NCBI GenBank assembly: GCA_948933715.1
Contig: CAQZPH010000029.1
Location: 1 to 10,351 of the forward strand
Direction of reading: 5' to 3'
From: an uncultured Eubacteriales bacterium
GTDB lineage: Bacteria > Bacillota > Clostridia > Oscillospirales > Acutalibacteraceae
DNA length: 10,351 nt
Shown piece after piece: positions 1-6,327 of the stretch. Every line of letters begins with the position of its first letter. Position 1 is the stretch's first letter. A program made the translations under genes and the position numbers. The notes under the pieces were generated by a model. That model searched no databases. It saw only the letters and a list, made by a program, of their open reading frames with translations, and was not told the origin of the DNA.

Positions 1-28
1 GCCTTATATTAAAACTTTTAAAAGTGCA

Positions 29-2137
29 TTAATTTTTTTCTTCTTTAGCGTCTAATAAAGCAGCGCGACGCGATAAATTTATACGCCCTTTATCATCGAT
101 TTCAATAACCTTAACTATAATTTCATCACCAATATTTACCACGTCTGTAACTTTTTCTGTTCGTTTAGTATCAAGCTGAGAAATATGACAAAGCCCTTCT
201 TTACCCGGAGCAATCTCAACAAAAGCACCAAAATCCATAACACGGCTTACGCGCCCTTTATAAACGGCACCAACTTCAGGATCTTTAGCGATAGTTTCTA
301 TTATGGTCAAAGCGCGCTTACAATTATTAGTGTCAAGACCAGAAATAAATACATGCCCGTCTTCTTCAATATCAATCTTAACATCGCACTCGGCGCAAAT
401 TTTCTGAATAATTTTTCCACCAGAACCAATAACATCACGGATTTTTTCAACATCAATTAAGGTGGTTAACATTTTAGGAGCATATTCTGATAATTCTTTG
501 CGAGGTTTATCAATAGCTTTTAGCATAACTTCGTCTAGGATATAATCGCGGGCTTTATGAGTTTTATAAAGAGCTTCTTTTATAATTTCAGGAGTTAATC
601 CATCAATTTTAAGATCCATTTGAATTGCAGTGATACCATTATGAGTACCAGCGACTTTAAAGTCCATATCTCCAAAGAAATCCTCAAGGCCCTGGATATC
701 AACCATAGTTAAAAACCGATCTCCTTCGGTGATAAGACCACAAGAAATCCCGGCAACAGGTGCTTTAATTGGAACACCAGCATCCATAAGAGCTAAGGTT
801 GATCCGCAAATAGACCCTTGAGAAGTTGAACCGTTTGAGGATACCACTTCAGAAACTAAGCGAATAGCATATGGAAACTCTTCAACGGATGGAATAACAG
901 GAACTAATGCGCGCTCAGCTAATGCACCATGACCAATCTCGCGACGCCCAGGGCCACGACTTGGTTTAGTTTCGCCAACAGAATATGCCGGGAAATTGTA
1001 ATGATGCATGTAACGTTTTTCCTCTTCGCCGTCGATTCCATCAAGTAATTGCTGATCGCTTATAGGGCCAAGAGTTGCAACAGTTAAGACCTGCGTTTGC
1101 CCACGTGTAAATAATCCTGAACCATGAACTCTTGGTAAAAGTGCAACTTCAGCGGCTAATGGGCGCAGTTCATCCATACCTCTACCGTCTACACGTTTTT
1201 GTTCGTCAAGTAACCAACGTCTAACAACATTTTTTTGCGCTTTATACATGCAGGCATTAATTAAACTTTCAGAGTCAGGGTATATATCCTTAAAATGTTC
1301 GTGCACTTTTTCATATATTGGTTTTAATCTTTCGTCACGAACCTTTTTGTCATCAGTATTAAGGGCAACTTTTAAGTCCTGTGTTATGAACTCTTTTATT
1401 TCTTGCACCATTTTTTCATCAGGTTCTGTAGTGTTGTAAAAGAACTTCTCTTTGCCAATTTCACTTTTTATTTTTTTGATAAACTCGATGATTTTTTGGT
1501 TGGCCTCATGACCTGCCATGATACCTTTAAACATGGTGTCATCATCTATTTCGTTAGCGCCGGCTTCAATCATAGCAATAAGGTTCTCAGTTGAAGCAAC
1601 AGTAACCGCCATTTGCGATACTGTTTTTTGTTCGGCAGTTGGATTTATAATAAATTCACCGTTTATATATCCAACACTTACGCCAGAAATAGGTCCATTC
1701 CATGGTATATCAGAGATGCTAAGAGCAATTGAAGTTCCTACCATAGCAGCGATTTCAGGCGAACAGTCAGGGTCAACGGACATAACAGTACATACTACCG
1801 ATACGTCGTTTCTCATATCCTTAGGGAAAAGTGGACGAATTGGTCTATCGATAACGCGGGACACAAGTATTGCTTTTTCGGTGGGACGGCCTTCTCTTTT
1901 TAGAAAAGAACCCGGAATTTTACCTACAGAATACATTTTTTCTTCAAAATCAACCGAGAGAGGGAAAAAGTCAATACCATCTCTTGGCTGAGAAGATGCA
2001 GTTACAGCAACGTTAACTACAGTTTCTCCGTAACGAATGAGGCACGCACCGTTTGCAAGACCTGCAATTTTACCAGTCTCAACTACTAGTTCGTGGCCAG
2101 CAAAGTCAGTTTTAAAGACTTTATAATTTTCGAACAT
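29..2137 (-). CDS. pnp: Polyribonucleotide nucleotidyltransferase (PNPase)
   Basis: Phosphorolytic 3'-to-5' exoribonuclease that releases nucleoside diphosphates from RNA; it forms a trimeric ring and takes part in mRNA decay. The 702-residue product is full length for the family. Visible order: first RNase PH domain (about residues 10-140), helical linker (about 150-310), second RNase PH domain (about 315-545), KH domain with a GSGGK loop (571-575), and S1 domain (about 622-692) with the typical GAFVEI segment. The second core carries D486, D492 and K494 in the FFGDMDFK region, the positions known as catalytic or metal-binding in E. coli PNPase. The ATG follows a TGGAGGAA Shine-Dalgarno at 2143-2150. 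It lies downstream of rpsO on the same strand, the classic rpsO-pnp arrangement, with a structured 212-nt spacer. I see no strong promoter of its own, so read-through from rpsO is likely. No T-run terminator is visible in the 28 bases left after the stop. Confidence 0.98.
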   Translation of the reverse strand: MFENYKVFKTDFAGHELVVETGKIAGLANGACLIRYGETVVNVAVTASSQPRDGIDFFPLSVDFEEKMYSVGKIPGSFLKREGRPTEKAILVSRVIDRPIRPLFPKDMRNDVSVVCTVMSVDPDCSPEIAAMVGTSIALSISDIPWNGPISGVSVGYINGEFIINPTAEQKTVSQMAVTVASTENLIAMIEAGANEIDDDTMFKGIMAGHEANQKIIEFIKKIKSEIGKEKFFYNTTEPDEKMVQEIKEFITQDLKVALNTDDKKVRDERLKPIYEKVHEHFKDIYPDSESLINACMYKAQKNVVRRWLLDEQKRVDGRGMDELRPLAAEVALLPRVHGSGLFTRGQTQVLTVATLGPISDQQLLDGIDGEEEKRYMHHYNFPAYSVGETKPSRGPGRREIGHGALAERALVPVIPSVEEFPYAIRLVSEVVSSNGSTSQGSICGSTLALMDAGVPIKAPVAGISCGLITEGDRFLTMVDIQGLEDFFGDMDFKVAGTHNGITAIQMDLKIDGLTPEIIKEALYKTHKARDYILDEVMLKAIDKPRKELSEYAPKMLTTLIDVEKIRDVIGSGGKIIQKICAECDVKIDIEEDGHVFISGLDTNNCKRALTIIETIAKDPEVGAVYKGRVSRVMDFGAFVEIAPGKEGLCHISQLDTKRTEKVTDVVNIGDEIIVKVIEIDDKGRINLSRRAALLDAKEEKN

Positions 2138-2162
2138 ATATGTTCCTCCATAAAAATATATT

Positions 2163-2260
2163 TAACATCTAAATTAGGAGGTTTAGCAATAAAACCTATG
2201 TTAAAAATAAGTCTTAAACATACGTTTCACTGCTAAAACCAAAATATTTTTTAGATGTTA
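2163..2260 (-). promoter_or_regulatory. Long imperfect palindrome in the pnp leader, probable RNA hairpin
   Basis: The outer arms TAACATCTAAA (2163-2173) and TTTAGATGTTA (2250-2260) are perfect complements. Inner arms at 2180-2202 and 2217-2240 pair over about 23 positions with one bulged base and three mismatches. Read as minus-strand RNA (the pnp sense strand), two of the three mismatches become G-U pairs; as plus-strand RNA they would be A-C mismatches. This favours a sense-strand RNA hairpin in the pnp 5' leader, ending about 12 nt before the Shine-Dalgarno. In E. coli a long pnp leader stem is cut by RNase III and then used for PNPase autoregulation; a similar role here is inference. A small mobile palindromic element is the alternative, since ATTTAA lies just outside or at both ends. 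Confidence 0.7.
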
Positions 2261-2296
2261 TTTAATGATAAAAGTGAGAAATTAGTCGGTTGCCTT

Positions 2297-2336
2297 AAAA
2301 ACCGTTAAGCAGATGACAATTCTGCCACCTGCTTAA
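2297..2336 (-). terminator. Hairpin after rpsO, partial terminator or processing site
   Basis: On the minus strand, TTAAGCAGGTGGCA and TGTCATCTGCTTAA form a 14-bp stem (two G-U pairs) around a GAAT loop at 2305-2336. After CGG there is a run of five T (2297-2301). The T-run is short and offset by three bases. It also falls within a small competing inverted repeat, CGGTT/AACCG at 2287-2304. That suggests incomplete termination, or an RNase III-type processing site, between rpsO and pnp rather than a hard stop. Confidence 0.6.
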
Positions 2337-2349
2337 AATATAAATATAA

Positions 2350-2613
2350 TTATTTACGAATACCTAATTTACTGATGATTGTACGATATCTTTCAATATC
2401 AGTTTTCATAAGGTAACCAAGTAAACGACGCCTTTGGCCAACCATTTTTAAAAGACCGCGTCTTGAATGATGGTCTTTTTTATGAATTTTTAAATGATCG
2501 GTTAAATCATTTATTCTTTTTGTTAAAAGAGCGATTTGCACTTCTGGTGAACCAGTGTCACCCTCGTGAGTAGCATACTGCTCAATCACAGCTGTTTTCT
2601 CTGCTTTTTGCAT
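2350..2613 (-). CDS. rpsO: 30S ribosomal protein S15
   Basis: Small-subunit primary assembly protein that binds the 16S rRNA three-way junction of helices 20-22. The 87-residue product matches the usual length (about 89). It has the conserved DTGSPEVQ segment (residues 19-26), the HKKDHHSRRGLL block (44-55) that contacts rRNA, and the C-terminal LGIRK ending. An in-frame ATG at 2646 would add 11 residues, but ATG 2613 is preferred: it starts the conserved MQKAEK sequence and has AAAGGTGG eight bases upstream (2622-2629), while the upstream ATG has no Shine-Dalgarno. A strong promoter and a structured leader precede it and pnp follows. S15 commonly represses its own mRNA; the leader described at 2651-2702 fits that. 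Confidence 0.98.
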   Translation of the reverse strand: MQKAEKTAVIEQYATHEGDTGSPEVQIALLTKRINDLTDHLKIHKKDHHSRRGLLKMVGQRRRLLGYLMKTDIERYRTIISKLGIRK

Positions 2614-2621
2614 TTTATTTA

Positions 2622-2629
2622 CCACCTTT
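2622..2629 (-). promoter_or_regulatory. Ribosome binding site that fixes the rpsO start
   Basis: AAAGGTGG on the minus strand lies eight bases before ATG 2613. The alternative ATG at 2646 is preceded by sequence that belongs to the leader stem (ending in CTGCGGTGT) and has no purine-rich site, so the shorter reading frame is the real one. Confidence 0.85.
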
Positions 2630-2650
2630 ATAAAATTAAATACCATACAC

Positions 2651-2702
2651 CGCAGAATAAGGCGGGTGTTTCCCTATAAAAAGGCTTTATCCTTAATCCG
2701 CG
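2651..2702 (-). promoter_or_regulatory. S15 leader: three-way-junction operator candidate
   Basis: In minus-strand RNA an outer 12-position stem pairs 2702-2691 (CGCGGATTAAGG) with 2662-2651 (CCTTATTCTGCG), with one G-U and one U-U mismatch. It encloses two hairpins: ATAAA/TTTAT around GCCTT (2690-2676) and GGG/CCC around AAACA (2674-2664). Only one base (2675 or 2663) is left on each side of the second hairpin, giving a tight three-way junction. The outer stem has a G-U pair directly next to a G-C pair, the motif S15 reads in 16S rRNA and in known Bacillus-type rpsO operators. The structure begins about nine bases after the predicted transcript start and ends 21 bases before the Shine-Dalgarno. 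The GGG/CCC stem is short, so the exact fold is provisional. Confidence 0.68.
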
Positions 2703-2717
2703 AAATAGGTTAAATAG

Positions 2718-2746
2718 ATTATAACACATTTTTAATAACTTGTAAA
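2718..2746 (-). promoter_or_regulatory. Sigma-A promoter for rpsO (and pnp)
   Basis: Minus strand: -35 TTTACA (2746-2741), 17-bp spacer, -10 TATAAT (2723-2718), with TG one base before the -10 box (extended -10). Transcription would start near 2711, giving a leader of roughly 100 nt that carries the three-way junction. It is the only strong promoter seen for the rpsO-pnp unit. Confidence 0.88.
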
Positions 2747-2800
2747 GCAAGTTTAGCAAATGTATTTTTGTATAAATTATTTTAAAATTATAATAACAGT

Positions 2801-2834
2801 AAAAGGGCCAACACTAAACCGTGCTCGCCCTTTT
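2801..2834 (-). terminator. Terminator hairpin of the calcium ATPase gene
   Basis: AAAAGGGC and GCCCTTTT form a perfect 8-bp outer stem. Inside are one G-G mismatch and a further five pairs (one G-U, CAC/GTG), closing a six-base loop. The 3' arm ends in TTTT, so the T-run is part of the stem. It lies 28 bases after the ATPase stop. The A-rich and T-rich ends could let it act in both directions, but only the ATPase transcript arrives here. Confidence 0.7.
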
Positions 2835-2862
2835 GAGGTGGGAGGGTGGAGATACAATAATG

Positions 2863-5481
2863 TTATTTTTTTAAGAGAAACTTTTCAAGTTCGACAACTA
2901 AAAGGGGAGATAAAGACAATAATGACACAATAAGCCACTGAATACCATCTAAATTTGCAGTTTTAAATATAATAGACAACGTGGGGAGAGAGATAACAGA
3001 AACCTGAAGAATTACGCATATTATAAAAGAATATATTAATTTCATATTTGAAAAGACGTTACTTTTAAATATTGATTTTTCACTTTTTATATTAAAAGCA
3101 TGGACTAATTGAGATAAACTTAAAACAGCAAACGCCATAGTTCTGCCGATGATAGGTGTTTTAGATACATCAAAAAATACTCTTCCTATTGTAAACGCTA
3201 AAATGGAAATTGCACCGATAAAACATCCTTCTACAATTATTCTTCTCCAGGTGTTACGTGAAAAAAGGGCAGAGTTTTTCCCTTGGGGTTTATGGGTCAT
3301 TATATCTGGGTCTACAGGTTCTACGCCTAAAGCTAACGCTGGAAGTGAATCTGTTACTAAGTTAACCCAAAGCAACTGAATAGCAAGCAAAGGAGTGGGT
3401 AAACGCAACATAAACGCAGTTAAAACAGTGATAATTTCTCCAATATTACTTGAAAGTAAAAAATGTACGGTCTTTTTTATGTTCTCAAAAATTCCGCGCC
3501 CTTGACGCACGGCTTCAACTATCGTTGAAAAATTGTCATCGGTCATAATCATATCTGCAGCATTTTTTGCTACGTCTGTTCCCGTAATTCCCATAGCACA
3601 CCCGATGTCTGCAGCCTTTAAGGCCGGTGCATCATTTACACCATCGCCAGTCATTGCAACGGTTTCTCCATGCTTTTTAAAAGCTTTTACAATTCTTACT
3701 TTATGTTCAGGTGATACTCTTGCAAACACGGAATAATCAAATATATTTTTTTCAAGGTCGCTTTGACTAATCTTTTCAAGCTGCGCTCCGCTTATAGCCT
3801 TATCTCCATCTGAAAAAATCCCTAGATTTTTTGCAATAGCTTTTGCCGTTACAATATGATCCCCTGTAATCATTACAGGTTTTATTCCAGCGTGTTTGCA
3901 TTCGTTTACAGCTAATTTAACCTGAGATCTTGGTGGATCTATCATACCAACTAACCCACAGAAATTTAATTTATTTTCGATTTCATTTTGGGAACTAGGA
4001 ATATTATCCACATCTTTATAGGCTATGGCTAAAACACGAAGTGCGTCTTTTGCCATATTTTCATTTTGGATTTTAATAGCTCTTTTTAATTTTTCAGTCA
4101 TTGCTTTGCCACTGCATTGTGTAGAGCGTTCAAGAAGATAATCAGGGGCTCCTTTTGTTATGATGCGATATTTGCCGTTATTTAGTTTGTGTATGGTTGT
4201 CATGAGTTTTCGGGTAGAATCAAAAGGAATCTCATATTTTTTAGGATACTCTTTATCAAGATCGGTTTTTACTTTTCCGTTTTCTGCTGCAGCACTTACT
4301 AATGCTGTTTCTGTGGGATCACCAACAACTTTATATTCTTTTTTTGAGTATGTAATTGATGAATTATTACAAAGGGCACCAAAAGTTAATATTTTTTGAC
4401 CAAGCTCTGATGAGAAATTTATTTTTCCTTCTTCATTAGAAAGTTGAGTAACAGTCATTTTATTTTGAGTTAAAGTTCCGGTTTTGTCCGAACAAATTAC
4501 AGTTGCATTCCCGAGTGTTTCAACAGCAGGAAGCTTGCGGATTACCGCTCGGTTAGCAGCCATTTTTCTAACACCCATAGCAAGAACAATTGTGACGACA
4601 GCAGGCAATCCTTCGGGAATAGCAGCCACAGCAAGACTAATTGCTATCATAAACATTTCAAGTGGTTCGACCTTTTGAATAACTCCGAGAACAAAAATAA
4701 CAGAACATATAGAAAGAGCACCGATACCTAAAATTTTGCTGGTTTTTTCAAGTTTTAACTGAAGTGGAGTTTGAATATTATTTTCATTTATTATCATTCC
4801 GGCGATTTTTCCCACTTGAGTATTCATGCCGGTTTCTACAACAATTGCTTTAGCGTGTCCTGCTGTGATGGTACTGCTTGAGAATACCATGTTTCGTCTA
4901 TCTCCAAGTGATGATTTTATTGGGAATGTTTTGTTTGCGTCTTTTTCTACAGCTAGAGATTCACCAGTTAAAGATGATTCTTCTGACTTTAGATTATAAC
5001 TATCTATAAGTCGCGCGTCTGCTGGAACTAAATCGCCAGTATTAAGAAGCAAGATGTCTCCTGGAACAAGCTCTTCAGATGGAATGATCATTTTTTTACC
5101 ACCACGTATAGTTGTGGCCTTAGGAGAAGAAAGTTTCTTTAAAGCGTCAATAGCTTTTTCTGCTTTGTTTTCTTGCACTACACCCACAATTGCATTAAGA
5201 ATAACTATAAATAATATAATAACCGAATCTATATATTCTTTGTTCCCTTCTATAGTAGATGTAACAAAGGAAACAACGGATGCAATTAAAAGTATTATTA
5301 CCATGAAATCTGAAAATTGCGCTAAAAATTTAGCAAACAATCCTTTAGACTTTTTTTCTTTTAAGATATTTTTTCCGTAATTTAATTGCTTTTGGTTGAT
5401 GGCAATATTATTTAAACCGATATCTTCGTTTACTTTGAAGTGTTTTAAAACTTCTTTATATGACAAGTTATGCCAGTCCAT
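2863..5481 (-). CDS. P2A-type Ca2+-transporting P-type ATPase
   Basis: Membrane pump coupling ATP hydrolysis to cation export, most likely Ca2+. The 872 residues contain an N-terminal cation-ATPase domain, TGES (172-175) of the actuator domain, PEGLP in M4 (289-293), the phosphorylated aspartate D332 in SDKTGTLT, the nucleotide-binding KGAPD (443-447), TGD (539-541), and TGDGVND (611-617). Transport-site residues of the SERCA family are present: E290 (M4), N679 and E682 (M5, SSNIGE), N707, T710 and D711 (M6, WVNLVTD). In M8, where SERCA has a glutamate, this protein has Q791 (SLSQLVHAFN), as in plasma-membrane-type pumps, suggesting a changed site I. AAAGGGG lies eight bases before the ATG. 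The gene is intact, divergent from ytaF, and ends in its own terminator. Specificity for Ca2+ rather than Mn2+ is inference. Confidence 0.93.
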   Translation of the reverse strand: MDWHNLSYKEVLKHFKVNEDIGLNNIAINQKQLNYGKNILKEKKSKGLFAKFLAQFSDFMVIILLIASVVSFVTSTIEGNKEYIDSVIILFIVILNAIVGVVQENKAEKAIDALKKLSSPKATTIRGGKKMIIPSEELVPGDILLLNTGDLVPADARLIDSYNLKSEESSLTGESLAVEKDANKTFPIKSSLGDRRNMVFSSSTITAGHAKAIVVETGMNTQVGKIAGMIINENNIQTPLQLKLEKTSKILGIGALSICSVIFVLGVIQKVEPLEMFMIAISLAVAAIPEGLPAVVTIVLAMGVRKMAANRAVIRKLPAVETLGNATVICSDKTGTLTQNKMTVTQLSNEEGKINFSSELGQKILTFGALCNNSSITYSKKEYKVVGDPTETALVSAAAENGKVKTDLDKEYPKKYEIPFDSTRKLMTTIHKLNNGKYRIITKGAPDYLLERSTQCSGKAMTEKLKRAIKIQNENMAKDALRVLAIAYKDVDNIPSSQNEIENKLNFCGLVGMIDPPRSQVKLAVNECKHAGIKPVMITGDHIVTAKAIAKNLGIFSDGDKAISGAQLEKISQSDLEKNIFDYSVFARVSPEHKVRIVKAFKKHGETVAMTGDGVNDAPALKAADIGCAMGITGTDVAKNAADMIMTDDNFSTIVEAVRQGRGIFENIKKTVHFLLSSNIGEIITVLTAFMLRLPTPLLAIQLLWVNLVTDSLPALALGVEPVDPDIMTHKPQGKNSALFSRNTWRRIIVEGCFIGAISILAFTIGRVFFDVSKTPIIGRTMAFAVLSLSQLVHAFNIKSEKSIFKSNVFSNMKLIYSFIICVILQVSVISLPTLSIIFKTANLDGIQWLIVSLLSLSPLLVVELEKFLLKK

Positions 5482-5542
5482 TATACCAACCCCTTTAATT
5501 TGTTGTCCATAATTTTATGTATATTCATTTACTGTGAAGTTA

Positions 5543-5560
5543 TGTTTAACAAAGTAAACA
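5543..5560. promoter_or_regulatory. Small dyad in the ATPase-ytaF divergent region
   Basis: TGTTTA (5543-5548) and TAAACA (5555-5560) are inverted copies separated by six bases. They lie about midway in the 130-bp gap between two divergent membrane-protein genes, a position typical of a shared operator. The sequence is very AT-rich and I cannot assign convincing promoters on either side, so this is weak. Confidence 0.25.
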
Positions 5561-5611
5561 AAAGTTTAAAAGATAGCATATATTGATAAAAATATATTCG
5601 GGGTTGGTGGT

Positions 5612-6250
5612 ATGTGGTTTTTATCGGGAATTTTATTGGCTGTTTCTTTGAGCATGGATGCCCTTGGAATTGGCATTTCTTATGGACTGCGCAATGTGAA
5701 GGTTCCCGCTCTCCCTAAATTTATTATAAGTTTAATTTCTGTTTTGTTCACAGGGTTAGCTGTGGGGATAGGGAATATCATTTTATTTGTGTTACCTTCG
5801 GATATTGCTAAATTGATGGGCTCAGCGATGCTAGGGTTATTGGGTATTTTTATTATTTATCAATCTCTGCGAAAAGAGAATAACTGTAAAAAAAACTCAA
5901 CTAGAACTTGGAGTATGGTTTTAAAATCTTTTGGTATCACCATTAAAATTATCAGGGATCCTATTTCTTGCGACTTTGATAACTCTTCTCATATTGATGT
6001 TAAAGAGGCAATTTATTTAGGAGTTGCCTTATCTATAGATTCTTTTGGTGCCGGAATTAGCAGCGCGGTATCTGGAGTAAATAGTTTTTTTGTCCCGGTT
6101 ATGGTGGGAATGTGCCAATTTATATTTTTGAGTTTAGGTTTGTTGTTTGGGGTAAAATTGTCATCGGTTAAATGGTTTAACTCGAAGTTTTTTGTTACCT
6201 TATCGGGTGTTATGTTAATTATTTTAGCAGCCATAAGATATTTTTGTTAA
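5612..6250 (+). CDS. ytaF: Sporulation membrane protein of the YtaF/MntP family
   Basis: Six-helix-type integral membrane protein of 212 residues built from two related halves. Each half carries a helix with a conserved acidic residue: SLSMDALGIGISYGLRN (D16) near the N-terminus and ALSIDSFGAGIS (D143) in the second half. These correspond to the paired aspartate motifs of the MntP manganese-exporter superfamily. The central loop with IKIIRDP and CDFDNSSHIDVKEA (about 112-133) is characteristic of YtaF rather than MntP. YtaF is annotated as a sporulation protein in Bacillus and Clostridia; its transported ion is not established. The start ATG has GGGG eight bases upstream (5600-5603). It is divergent from the calcium pump and convergent with lysS. 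A second cation-handling membrane protein next to a P-type pump is suggestive, but no shared regulation is proven. Confidence 0.9.
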   Translation: MWFLSGILLAVSLSMDALGIGISYGLRNVKVPALPKFIISLISVLFTGLAVGIGNIILFVLPSDIAKLMGSAMLGLLGIFIIYQSLRKENNCKKNSTRTWSMVLKSFGITIKIIRDPISCDFDNSSHIDVKEAIYLGVALSIDSFGAGISSAVSGVNSFFVPVMVGMCQFIFLSLGLLFGVKLSSVKWFNSKFFVTLSGVMLIILAAIRYFC

Positions 6251-6292
6251 AATAAAAAACAAAAAGCCGGTGCACGCAGTCGCGTGCACCGG
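6251..6292 (-). terminator. Strong intrinsic terminator of lysS
   Basis: A perfect 11-bp stem, CCGGTGCACGC/GCGTGCACCGG with a four-base loop (6267-6292), is followed on the minus strand by CTTTTTGTTTTTTATTTT. The T-run exists only on the minus-strand side, so the hairpin terminates lysS. On the plus strand the hairpin is followed by AACAAAAG, so it is at best a weak stop for ytaF, whose stop codon abuts the T-tract. Confidence 0.93.
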
Positions 6293-6327
6293 AACAAAAG
6301 TGATAAACTATAAAAACAAATGGGATT

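Noticed and set aside
14..25. Palindrome ACTTTTAAAAGT after the pnp stop codon
   Set aside because: It has no loop and no GC in the stem centre, so it is not a credible terminator; the true pnp terminator is probably beyond the left edge.
1518..1991. 157-codon open frame on the plus strand opposite pnp
   Set aside because: It is antisense to the conserved PNPase core, has no ribosome binding site of note and no recognisable motif; it reflects complementary codon usage of pnp.
2174..2237. AGGAGG with a downstream ATG and a 12-codon frame on the plus strand inside the pnp leader palindrome
   Set aside because: The gap from AGGAGG to the ATG is about 16 bases, too long, and the bases are explained by the palindrome arms.
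5054..5380. 108-codon plus-strand frame opposite the calcium ATPase
   Set aside because: Fully inside a well-supported gene on the other strand, with no family resemblance.
5565..5611. Possible sporulation-sigma promoter for ytaF (CATATATT resembling a sigma-E -10)
   Set aside because: Only a loose match to the -10 and no convincing -35 at the right distance; too weak in AT-rich sequence.
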